From the NCBI GenBank assembly GCA_905212215.1, contig CAJMDR010000122.1, positions 1 through 6,506 of the forward strand: a stretch of 6,506 bases of DNA, in the 5' to 3' direction. The notes under the pieces are model-generated. The model had not been told where the DNA came from and made no database searches. It saw nothing but the letters and a program-made list of their open reading frames with translations. Shown piece by piece: positions 1 to 6,008 of the stretch. The DNA comes from an uncultured Porphyromonadaceae bacterium (lineage in GTDB: Bacteria; Bacteroidota; Bacteroidia; Bacteroidales; Muribaculaceae). A program made the translations under genes and the position numbers. Numbering within the stretch: position 1 is the stretch's first letter; each line of letters opens with the position of its first letter.

Positions 1-736
1 TGAACGGTCCGGAGGAGATGTATGCGTAAAGCGACGCTATGGCGAGGGCTTTCAGCAATACATAGAGCATGAAACGGAGGTTCAATAACAGTTTCTTATA
101 GGCGATGACGTATGCCTTGAACTTAGGAGTTGCCATACGCCGTTGTGGAGAAAGTGTTTCTCTTGTCCGCGAGGTCCAGAAGAGCATCAGTATTCCAATG
201 GCCAGGAGAACCATGAAAATGCCTCTCCAGCCCACCGAATCGGCGAGGAATCCGCCGACGAGCGGTCCTGCCGCGGGCGCTATGCCGTTTATGGCTCCTA
301 CAATGCCCATGAGCTTGCCTAACTGTCTTCCGGCATAGACATCGGCAGGAATGGAGGTGGAGAGCACCATGGCACCCCCGGCGCCGAAGCCTTGTACTAA
401 CCTTATGAGAATGAAGATCAGCATACTTGGTGAAAGCATCGCAACTCCGGTGGAGACGGCGAAGATAATCAGAGATATGATGAGTATGGGTTTGCGGCCG
501 AAATGGTCGGAGAGGGATCCCCAGATGATAGAGCCTATTCCCATGCCGAGCATGGCCATGGAAAGTCCCATCTGTGTCATGGAGGGCGTGGAATGGAACT
601 CACGCATCATGGCGGGGATAGTGGGCAGATACATGTCGTTCACCAGCGATGAGAAGGCTCCAATTATTGCTATGAAGCAGACGAACAGGGCGTAATGTCG
701 TGGTGCGGGCGATGTGGCGGGAACGGATACTGGCAT
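1..736 (-). CDS. Bcr/CflA-family multidrug efflux MFS transporter (C-terminus cut by window edge)
   Basis: Translating the reverse complement from ATG at 736 gives 245 open codons running off the left edge, about 60% of the roughly 400 residues usual for the family. It is an inner-membrane, proton-driven exporter of the DHA1 drug/H+ antiporter type. Visible motifs are NDMYLPTIP at the end of TM1 (residues 33-41), typical of Bcr/CflA; motif A GSLSDHFGRKP (73-83) in the TM2-TM3 loop; RLVQGFGAG (112-120) in TM4; and the antiporter motif C as GIAPAAGPLVGG (151-162) in TM5. TM1-TM6 span about 14-188, a basic central loop 189-221, and TM7 starts near 222. No in-frame ATG lies upstream and no strong ribosome binding site is seen. 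The gene follows the HdeD-like gene by 84 bp, with a hairpin between them. The family is secure; the substrate cannot be told. Confidence 0.9.
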   Translation of the reverse strand, partial: MPVSVPATSPAPRHYALFVCFIAIIGAFSSLVNDMYLPTIPAMMREFHSTPSMTQMGLSMAMLGMGIGSIIWGSLSDHFGRKPILIISLIIFAVSTGVAMLSPSMLIFILIRLVQGFGAGGAMVLSTSIPADVYAGRQLGKLMGIVGAINGIAPAAGPLVGGFLADSVGWRGIFMVLLAIGILMLFWTSRTRETLSPQRRMATPKFKAYVIAYKKLLLNLRFMLYVLLKALAIASLYAYISSGPF

Positions 737-751
737 GGCGGATGGAAAAGC

Positions 752-789
752 AGCGACAGCCGGATGCGTGGCGCAAAGCGGCTGTCGCT
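752..789 (-). terminator. Strong hairpin between the HdeD-like gene and the MFS gene; terminator or leader attenuator
   Basis: A perfect 11-bp stem (752-762 AGCGACAGCCG with 779-789) encloses a 16-nt loop, which itself can form a 4-bp inner stem (765-768 with 772-775). Read on the minus strand it is followed by GCTTTTCC, a short T run, so it could be a weak intrinsic terminator for the HdeD-like gene ending at 821. It ends only 15 nt before the MFS start codon. A near-consensus -7 box TAATCTTG (800-793, one mismatch to TAnnTTTG) would start transcription inside or just before it, which would make it a 5' leader structure. The hairpin is certain as sequence; its role is inferred. Confidence 0.6.
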
Positions 790-820
790 TATCAAGATTA
801 GAGACTGGGAATTAAAACGG

Positions 821-1402
821 TTAAATTATCAGGTCGACGTCTGAACTGATGTCGTTGGTGAATTTCTTCAGTGTGATGCTGAGGCCGATGCGGTATGTGC
901 CGAAGCATATCAGCGCGCATCCGAGGCATATCCAGGTAGCTACACCGTATGCCAAGGGGTTGGAGAACATGATAATGATCAAAACTATCGAGGCGATAAG
1001 CAACAGAACGGACCATGCTACCCACCATCCGTTGTTGGCGGCCAGAGCGAAGGATTCCACTACGGCGTTGATGGAACCTACTATCACCATGAATCCTACA
1101 ATGAGGATGAAGGCAACAGTCATTTCCGGTAACGGGAGTGTTAGCATCCATACGCCGCCGATAATTTCTATGATTCCGAGTGCGAGGCTCCATCCCCATA
1201 CGGGAGAAGCGTTACGTGTGGCGCAACCGAGGATGATGTTAAGGACGCCGGCCAGCAGCATACATGCTGCGAAGACGATGGCGAGTACAGGGATTGCTTC
1301 CTGGGGGACAAGCATCTCCCAGATTCCGAGTCCGAGGCAGATGATGCCGGTGATGAGGGGAATCCACCAGAGTCTTTTGAGATTTTTACTTAGTGATTTC
1401 AT
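821..1402 (-). CDS. HdeD/DUF308-family six-helix inner-membrane protein
   Basis: This complete gene encodes 193 residues, the usual length for HdeD-like (DUF308) proteins. The E. coli namesake HdeD is associated with acid resistance at high cell density; the biochemical function of the family is not established. The product is almost entirely hydrophobic, with six predicted helices near 12-31, 37-57, 70-89, 94-115, 126-146 and 150-170. These fall into repeating pairs with Gly-rich starts and the G-x-W-E/G-x-W-M-L-x-x-P turn pattern (GIWEMLVP 26-33, GVWMLTLP 83-90). The N-terminus (MKSLSKNLKR) is basic, consistent with a cytoplasmic start, and a short polar tail follows residue 175. The start ATG at 1402 gives the basic N-terminus directly before helix 1. 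It is separated from the upstream lipoprotein gene by a terminator, so it probably has its own promoter. A stress role is inferred from the family only. Confidence 0.87.
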   Translation of the reverse strand: MKSLSKNLKRLWWIPLITGIICLGLGIWEMLVPQEAIPVLAIVFAACMLLAGVLNIILGCATRNASPVWGWSLALGIIEIIGGVWMLTLPLPEMTVAFILIVGFMVIVGSINAVVESFALAANNGWWVAWSVLLLIASIVLIIIMFSNPLAYGVATWICLGCALICFGTYRIGLSITLKKFTNDISSDVDLII

Positions 1403-1625
1403 AGCAGTTGTTATGTTTAAGGGTTTCCGACAGGGAGAGAGTTCTGAAGGGCGCTCACTTTATTTATGTTATAACACGGAAGAAAGCGGAAGTGTTGATA
1501 CCCAGTTCCTTAAATTATCATGTTGCCCGGGAATGGCTGGTCGAGGAACTTTAAGGAACGTACCCCCAAGGTCAGGCTTTTTTGAAAGCAGGGAGGATGA
1601 TTAGATTAAAGAGGTTAATGTTCGT
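1403..1625 (-). promoter_or_regulatory. Upstream region of the HdeD-like gene, with inverted repeats and no sigma-ABfr box
   Basis: This gene-free stretch must hold the HdeD-like gene's promoter, because a terminator closes the upstream unit. I find no TAnnTTTG box on the minus strand. Instead there is a perfect 10-bp inverted repeat (1505-1514 GTTCCTTAAA with 1550-1559 TTTAAGGAAC, 35-nt spacer) and a second same-strand GGAAC at 1545-1549, exactly 10 bp from the one at 1555. A perfect 10-bp palindrome TGTTATAACA lies at 1467-1476. GGAAC is the classic -35 core of ECF-sigma promoters; on the minus strand one such core reads at 1509-1505 toward the gene, but no convincing matching -10 was found. 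These are candidate operator or alternative promoter elements only. Confidence 0.35.
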
Positions 1626-1662
1626 AAAAAGAGCTGGCGCGACTCCATAGGAGACGCGCCAG
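1626..1662 (-). terminator. Intrinsic terminator of the lipoprotein gene
   Basis: The hairpin has an outer 8-bp GC-rich stem (1634-1641 CTGGCGCG with 1655-1662), one A/A mismatch, an inner 4-bp stem (1643-1646 with 1650-1653) and a 3-nt loop. On the minus strand it is followed by CTCTTTTTACG, with five Ts at 1630-1626. It lies 25 nt past the lipoprotein stop codon, which is the expected place. On the plus strand no T run follows, so it acts in one direction. Confidence 0.88.
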
Positions 1663-1686
1663 TATCAGGTGATCTGTGATTTCAGA

Positions 1687-1905
1687 TTACTTGTTGGCAG
1701 CGGTGTCAACAGTCTCGGTGGGAGCTGCTGCGCTGTCAGCGGGAGCTGCCTGAGCTGTGGTGTCAACAGCCATAGCTGCGCTGTCAACGGTCTCGGTCAT
1801 AGCTGCGCTATCAACAGCTGCTGCTTCTTCTTTGTTCTCTTTGTTGCCGCAGGAAACGAGTGCTGCTGCGAACAGAACTGCGAGTGAAAGTGCTACTTTC
1901 TTCAT
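1687..1905 (-). CDS. Small Ala/Asp/Thr-rich repeat lipoprotein, function unknown
   Basis: The product is 72 residues. MKKVALSLAVLFAAA is a type II signal peptide with lipobox LVSC and lipidated Cys19, so the mature product is only about 54 residues anchored to a membrane. After the cysteine come GNKENKEE and then a low-complexity tail of five imperfect VDSAA-type units starting at residues 31, 40, 47, 56 and 66 (VDSAAM, VDSAAM, VDTTAQ, ADSAAA, VDTAAN), with TETVD occurring twice. The repeat also shows in the DNA: 1771-1788 and 1798-1815 are identical but for one base. The Lys/Glu stretch after Cys resembles the charged lipoprotein export signal described in Bacteroidetes, so surface display is possible but not proven. 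No folded domain or catalytic motif is visible. It forms a single-gene unit with a matching promoter (1956-1985) and terminator (1626-1662), so it is very likely expressed. Such short lipoproteins are common and uncharacterised in Bacteroidales. Confidence 0.83.
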   Translation of the reverse strand: MKKVALSLAVLFAAALVSCGNKENKEEAAAVDSAAMTETVDSAAMAVDTTAQAAPADSAAAPTETVDTAANK

Positions 1906-1955
1906 TTTTTTCTTGACTTTAATAATAAAACAATTTGTTGCGTTGAAAACCGCTG

Positions 1956-1985
1956 CAAAGTTAACTACAAAATCTCCGTTGTCAA
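1956..1985 (-). promoter_or_regulatory. Bacteroidetes-type promoter of the lipoprotein gene
   Basis: On the minus strand a -7 box TAACTTTG (1963-1956) matches TAnnTTTG exactly, and a -33 TTG (1985-1983) sits 19 nt upstream. The predicted transcript would start near 1950 and have a leader of roughly 45 nt before the ATG at 1905. No other promoter match was found upstream of this gene. Confidence 0.75.
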
Positions 1986-2022
1986 TACTTTGGGGGTAAA
2001 AAAATCATGGATTTAATATAGA

Positions 2023-2051
2023 TTTAACACTTGGAAGTTTAAAGTGTTAAA
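2023..2051. repeat. 10-bp inverted repeat between the divergent promoters
   Basis: TTTAACACTT (2023-2032) is perfectly complementary to AAGTGTTAAA (2042-2051) around a 9-nt loop. The stem is AT-rich and no T run follows on either strand, so it is unlikely to be a terminator. Its place about 40 bp upstream of the lipoprotein -33 element makes an operator for a dimeric regulator possible. The structure is seen directly; the function is conjecture. Confidence 0.45.
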
Positions 2052-2076
2052 AGAATTTATTAATTAACTATGTTTT

Positions 2077-2202
2077 TGAGTAATTGAGTTGATGAGTGGA
2101 TGAGACTGATACCCACCGACGGCAAGCCATCGGCACAGAAACAAAAGCGACACCCACTCATTCACTCCACTCCTCCTCCACTCATGCACTCGTCCACTAA
2201 TT
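2077..2202. repeat. Intergenic element with 8-bp-period arms around a small hairpin core
   Basis: The left arm has TGAG at 2077, 2085, 2093 and 2101, an exact 8-bp period. The right arm has CACT at 2155, 2163, 2168, 2179, 2187 and 2195, spaced 8, 5, 11, 8 and 8, so it is also built on 8 with one slipped unit. The arms are partly complementary: 2094-2104 pairs with 2157-2167 (one G/T wobble), or 2092-2100 pairs perfectly with 2177-2185. The core holds a 7-bp hairpin (CCGACGG 2115-2121, loop CAAG, CCATCGG 2126-2132, one C/A mismatch) that becomes a G-U wobble if transcribed on the minus strand. No reading frame is supported here. The right end touches the murF-alr -33 box. It resembles a dispersed intergenic repeat rather than unique sequence. 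Confidence 0.55.
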
Positions 2203-2232
2203 TGATTATGAGTATGGTTTTTAGTAATTTTG
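2201..2232 (+). promoter_or_regulatory. Bacteroidetes-type promoter of murF-alr
   Basis: A -33 TTTG at 2201-2204 and a -7 box TAATTTTG at 2225-2232 (exact TAnnTTTG) are separated by 20 nt. Transcription would begin near 2238, giving a short leader of about 29 nt before the ATG at 2267. Confidence 0.75.
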
Positions 2233-2255
2233 TAGTCTGAAGAGGCTTTAGACTA
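2233..2255 (+). promoter_or_regulatory. Palindrome at the transcription start of murF-alr
   Basis: TAGTCTGAAG (2233-2242) can pair with CTTTAGACTA (2246-2255) around an AGG loop; nine of ten pairs are Watson-Crick and one is G-T. It starts directly after the -7 box and ends 11 nt before the start codon. It is thus placed either as an operator overlapping the transcription start or, if the start lies at its left edge, as a leader hairpin near the ribosome entry site. It could also be chance. Confidence 0.35.
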
Positions 2256-2266
2256 AAGAGATAATT

Positions 2267-4750
2267 ATGTCAGCAACCCTTGGCGAGATAGCATTACGCA
2301 TTGGAGCCGCAATACCGGCATCGGCACAGGATCGGGAGGTAAGCTCTTTACTTACCGACTCCCGACAACTCACCGACCCAAATGACACCCTTTTCTTTGC
2401 TCTGCATACCCGTACCGGCGACGGTCACTTCTACCTCGGTAGCTTGTATAATAATGGTGTGCGTTATTTTGTCGTCGAACGATTGCCGGAGAATGTAGCA
2501 CACATGCCGGAGGCGGTTTTCCTGAAAGTCCCGGATACATTAACGGCATTACAGGCGGCAGGCAGGCCGGAGAGCGGTTTCCACGGTACCATGATAGCTG
2601 TAAGCGGCAGCCGTGGCAAGACCGTGGTTAAGGAATGGCTTTCTACGGCATTGAGCAAATTGAGCAAGGAAGATGGCACATATCCTGTGGTGTCGCGTTC
2701 CCCACGCAGCTTCAACTCACAGACAGGAGTGCCGTTGTCGTTGTGGAATATTACAGCTGATGCCGACTATGCCGTAATTGAGACAGGCATTTCCGAAAAA
2801 GGGGAGATGCGGAGGCTTGCTGAGATGGTGAAACCTAAAGTGGCAGTTTTTACCGGCCTGGATGCTGACACCCATTCCGCCGGTTTCGACACACTTCAGC
2901 AGAAAGCGGAAGAGAAAGCCCTGATGGGAGCCGATGCTGACATTGTAGTCTATAATGCCGACAACAGACCATTGGCGGAAGCAATAGAAAAAGTAGCCTC
3001 CGGGAATCAGTTCTTCTGGAGCCGCAACGATGTTTCCGCACCATTATATATAAAGGAAGAAAACTCCGACGGCATCTCCACGCATGTGACGTTGGTTCAT
3101 GGCGGAAACACAGATGACTATGCAATCCCGTTCACTGACAAGAACGAAGTAGAGGATGCCTTTGCGGTGATTGCTACGTTATTGGCTCTTGGCTATGATG
3201 CCGAGGCATTGAAACGTGTTCCCGGCTTTTTTAAGCCCGTCTGCACACGCCTTGACGTAATGGAAGGCATGAACGGCTGCACGGTAGCGTTGGACGGCTA
3301 TGCGTCCGATATTTCGTCGTTACCTGGTGCCTTGGACTTTATGCGCCGACATTCGGGACGAGACCAGCGTCTTACCATGGTTATGAGCGATCTGAAGGAA
3401 GGGAGCGAGGAGGATTACCGTCGTCTGCCGGAAATGCTTCGTCAGAGCGGTGTGGAGAGGCTCATAGCTGTTGGAAGAGAGATGAAGCGTCATGCCGCAC
3501 TTTTCGGTACTATGGCACAGACTTTCGTCACTCCGGCGGAAATGACTGCCGCCTTGTCTGCGGCAGACTTCTCAACGGAGTTCGTAATGATAAAGGGCAC
3601 CCCCGGCGACGGTCTGGAGAGCATGGCTGAGATGCTTGCGGCCCATAGCCATGAAACGGTGCTGGAAGTCAATCTCGGCGCCTTGGCCCGAAACTATGCC
3701 TCCTATAAGCGCCGTTTGCCCGAGGGTACACGTATCACAGCCATGGTGAAGGCATCGGCTTACGGTATGGGCAGCTACGAAGTGGCGAGTACCTTGCAGG
3801 ACGCAGGAGCCGATTATCTGGCGGTGGCAGTGCTCGACGAAGGGGTGGAGCTGCGGCGTAAAGGCATAACCATGCCGATAATGGTAATGAATCCCAAGGC
3901 CGTAAACTATCGTGCGATGTTCGCCAACCGTCTGGAGCCGGAAATCTACTCTCCCGCCATGTTGCGCGAGGTTATAGAGGCGGCGCAGAACAACGGAGTT
4001 TCCGGCTACCCGGTGCATATAAAGCTTGATACCGGCATGCATCGCACAGGGTTTCAGCCTGAAGAGATAGAGGCTATGTGCGCTGCCTTGGTGCGTCAGG
4101 ACAGGGTTCGTGCCGCGAGTGTGTTCTCGCATCTCGCCACGGCGGATTGTCTTGACATGGACAGCTACACGTTGGCACAGATACACACATTTGAAAAACT
4201 TACCGGCTATATGGAGAGGAAATTAAGACATACCTTCCTGCGGCACATACTCAATTCCGCCGGCATCGTCCGCTTCCCGCAATATGGCTTTGACATGGCC
4301 AGATTAGGAATCGGTCTTTATGGCGTGAATACTCTTCCGAGTCCTGTGGATAACAGACTCGAACCCGTTGCCAGGCTGCGTACCATGGTTATAGCGCTCC
4401 ACAACTATGAGGCTGGCGAGGCGGTGGGATATGGCCGTATGGGACTGTTGGACAAGCCTTCAGTGATAGCCACATTGCCCATAGGATATGCCGACGGCTT
4501 CAACCGGCACTTCGGCAGGGGCGCCATAAAAGTCAGGATAAGAGACAAGGAGGCTCCTACAATAGGGAATGTATGCATGGATCAGTGCATGGTCGATGTC
4601 ACCGGTATAGAGTGTGCGGTAGGTGACGAGGTCGAGATTTTCGTCACCCAGCAGGACATAGACAGGCTTGCGGCGGTTCTCGATACGATTCCCTACGAGA
4701 TACTTACCAGCATCTCACCGAGAGTAAAACGCCTGTATTTCAGAGAATAA
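2267..4750 (+). CDS. murF-alr: Bifunctional MurF (UDP-MurNAc-tripeptide:D-Ala-D-Ala ligase) / alanine racemase fusion
   Basis: The 827-residue cytoplasmic enzyme is the usual length of the Bacteroidetes fusion. The MurF half (about 1-460) adds D-Ala-D-Ala to the UDP-MurNAc-tripeptide using ATP. It shows the substrate-domain start LLTDSR (28-33), P-loop GSRGKT (114-119), SRSPRSFNSQTGVPL (143-157), ETGISEKGEM (172-181), YNADN (229-233) and a C-terminal ligase domain from about 325. The Alr half (about 464-827) interconverts L- and D-Ala with PLP. It has PLP lysine K495 in MVKASAYG, KLDTGMHRTGF (586-596), SHLATAD (621-627), NSAG (663-666), RLGIGLYG (679-686), catalytic Tyr722 in VGYGRM, PIGYADGF (738-745) and CMDQ (770-773). 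The racemase residues look intact. In MurF, four usual motif positions differ (R116, G197, the LDGYASD stretch 342-348 and KGTP 443-446). The start ATG sits 34 nt past a good promoter. No clear terminator follows. Confidence 0.96.
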   Translation: MSATLGEIALRIGAAIPASAQDREVSSLLTDSRQLTDPNDTLFFALHTRTGDGHFYLGSLYNNGVRYFVVERLPENVAHMPEAVFLKVPDTLTALQAAGRPESGFHGTMIAVSGSRGKTVVKEWLSTALSKLSKEDGTYPVVSRSPRSFNSQTGVPLSLWNITADADYAVIETGISEKGEMRRLAEMVKPKVAVFTGLDADTHSAGFDTLQQKAEEKALMGADADIVVYNADNRPLAEAIEKVASGNQFFWSRNDVSAPLYIKEENSDGISTHVTLVHGGNTDDYAIPFTDKNEVEDAFAVIATLLALGYDAEALKRVPGFFKPVCTRLDVMEGMNGCTVALDGYASDISSLPGALDFMRRHSGRDQRLTMVMSDLKEGSEEDYRRLPEMLRQSGVERLIAVGREMKRHAALFGTMAQTFVTPAEMTAALSAADFSTEFVMIKGTPGDGLESMAEMLAAHSHETVLEVNLGALARNYASYKRRLPEGTRITAMVKASAYGMGSYEVASTLQDAGADYLAVAVLDEGVELRRKGITMPIMVMNPKAVNYRAMFANRLEPEIYSPAMLREVIEAAQNNGVSGYPVHIKLDTGMHRTGFQPEEIEAMCAALVRQDRVRAASVFSHLATADCLDMDSYTLAQIHTFEKLTGYMERKLRHTFLRHILNSAGIVRFPQYGFDMARLGIGLYGVNTLPSPVDNRLEPVARLRTMVIALHNYEAGEAVGYGRMGLLDKPSVIATLPIGYADGFNRHFGRGAIKVRIRDKEAPTIGNVCMDQCMVDVTGIECAVGDEVEIFVTQQDIDRLAAVLDTIPYEILTSISPRVKRLYFRE

Positions 4751-4796
4751 AACACGGGGATGCGTTGTTAAGGAATGTTAATGTACTGGTTGCTGT

Positions 4797-4826
4797 TTTG
4801 ACCGAACGGAATTATGACTAAATTTG
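4797..4826 (+). promoter_or_regulatory. Bacteroidetes-type promoter of the zinc-ribbon gene pair
   Basis: A -33 TTTG (4797-4800) and a -7 box TAAATTTG (4819-4826, exact TAnnTTTG) are 18 nt apart. The expected start near 4832 gives a leader of about 59 nt to the ATG at 4891. It would also exclude the in-frame TTG at 4831 as a start codon, since that lies at the transcription start itself. The gap after murF-alr has no clear terminator, so some read-through from that gene is possible. Confidence 0.72.
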
Positions 4827-4890
4827 CAACTTGCAAAGTTATGGAAACGGAGAAATTCTTCGTCAACCATGCGATGAACTAACCAGAACG

Positions 4891-5982
4891 ATGTCTTATC
4901 ACTGCAAAATATGCGGGAATCCGCTGAGCGGCAAAGAGCATGAGTGTCCGAACTGCCACACTCCCATAGGGCCATCGACTATGTCCGTGGATGGGGGGAA
5001 CAGCGTGGTACATGACACCAAGGTCACTCAGGCCATAGTGAAGCACATCCCCGATAACAAGACTACCACCCATGGGCAGGGAGTGATTTGTCCGCGTTGC
5101 GGAGAAATGCTCATGCCGGGTGCAAATATATGCGAATTCTGCGGAGAAGTAATTTATCCTGTTGTTCCCGTCGATGACAGGGAAACGAACTCCGTGCTCT
5201 ATAAAGCCGCAGAAGAGGAGGACTCTCTTCCGGCAATCATACGCAGTTCCACTACCGTAGCCTCGCCGAGACAGACCGTGCCGATGCCCACGCAGCCCGA
5301 AGACCATGACAAGGGCAAGGATGAAAAGGACGGACAGGTATCGCTGACAATGCTCATAATTATATGTGTGCTTGTGGCCGGAATAGCCTGTTGCATCACG
5401 TGGGCTGTGATTCACTTCAACCGGGAGGACAAGAAAAGCGCCGATGAAGTGGAGCTTGTTGAAGAGACCGATGACATAGCCATGACCGGGCAGGGAATTG
5501 GTTCGGCGGAAGCGGCTGAACCACAACCAACGTCAATGCCTTCCTTCAGCGAGCAACCTAAAATGGAGGAGCCGGCACCCTCGCAGAACCAGAATACAGC
5601 CAGTAACGTTCCTATTGAGGGCATGAGAGAGTCACTTGCCGGGTCTTATACCTTCCATGGAAAGATCAACGGCAAGTTCACCATAGGCATAGACATGACG
5701 GTGAAGCCCGACGGACAGATTACCGGCTGTTACTGGTATGACAGCACACTGCGAAAGGAAGGAGATGTGCCTTCCACCTTCATCAACCTTAACGGTGATG
5801 TGGACGATACAGGCAAGGTGACCCTCGAAGCTCAGAAATATGGAGAAAGCCGTCCTACGGAACACTGGACCGGTACCCTTTCCGGTGTTCAGAACATACT
5901 TTTCAAAGGCTCGTTCAGGAATGCCTCAAAAGGTACCACCTATTCCTTCAAAGTGGTGGCGCATAATCCACATTACCAATAA
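4891..5982 (+). CDS. Membrane-anchored double zinc-ribbon protein with beta-rich C-terminal domain, function unknown
   Basis: From ATG 4891 the product is 363 residues. The first zinc ribbon begins at once (C5-x2-C8, C19-x2-C22) and a second follows (C67-x2-C70, C81-x2-C84), both CxxCG-like pairs expected to bind one Zn each. A polar, acidic linker leads to a single hydrophobic helix at about 151-175, then a Glu/Pro/Gln/Ser-rich linker (180-240) and a C-terminal domain (about 245-360) of alternating hydrophobic and polar residues with Gly turns (GSYTFHGKINGKF, DGQITGCYWY, GTLSG, FKGSF), suggesting an all-beta fold. There is no signal peptide, so the ribbons should be cytoplasmic and the beta domain periplasmic. 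The in-frame TTG at 4831 was rejected because it adds 20 residues unlike the family and coincides with the predicted transcription start. It is 26 nt from the next zinc-ribbon gene and surely co-transcribed. No catalytic residues are recognised; a sensing or scaffold role is only inference. Confidence 0.85.
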   Translation: MSYHCKICGNPLSGKEHECPNCHTPIGPSTMSVDGGNSVVHDTKVTQAIVKHIPDNKTTTHGQGVICPRCGEMLMPGANICEFCGEVIYPVVPVDDRETNSVLYKAAEEEDSLPAIIRSSTTVASPRQTVPMPTQPEDHDKGKDEKDGQVSLTMLIIICVLVAGIACCITWAVIHFNREDKKSADEVELVEETDDIAMTGQGIGSAEAAEPQPTSMPSFSEQPKMEEPAPSQNQNTASNVPIEGMRESLAGSYTFHGKINGKFTIGIDMTVKPDGQITGCYWYDSTLRKEGDVPSTFINLNGDVDDTGKVTLEAQKYGESRPTEHWTGTLSGVQNILFKGSFRNASKGTTYSFKVVAHNPHYQ

Positions 5983-6008
5983 TCCCACACACACAACTGA
6001 AACAAAAA

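Noticed and set aside
105..695. Two plus-strand open frames rich in Met, Pro and Ser
   Set aside because: They are antisense shadows of the MFS transporter, whose motifs are clear on the minus strand.
849..1604. 251-codon plus-strand open frame
   Set aside because: It lies antisense to the HdeD-like gene, its translation is Met/Ile/Pro/His-rich without domain features, and the minus-strand product is a coherent six-helix membrane protein.
2077..2202. CRISPR-like array
   Set aside because: The units are only 8 bp, have no unique spacers and reverse orientation between the arms.
3572..4186. 204-codon minus-strand open frame
   Set aside because: It lies wholly within murF-alr, is rich in His, Arg and Cys and has no recognisable motif.
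4831..4890. 20-residue N-terminal extension of the zinc-ribbon protein from a TTG start
   Set aside because: The TTG coincides with the predicted transcription start, and the ATG at 4891 puts the zinc ribbon at the N-terminus just as in the neighbouring gene.
4879..5526. 215-codon minus-strand open frame
   Set aside because: It is antisense to the double zinc-ribbon gene, whose paired CxxC motifs and membrane helix are convincing.
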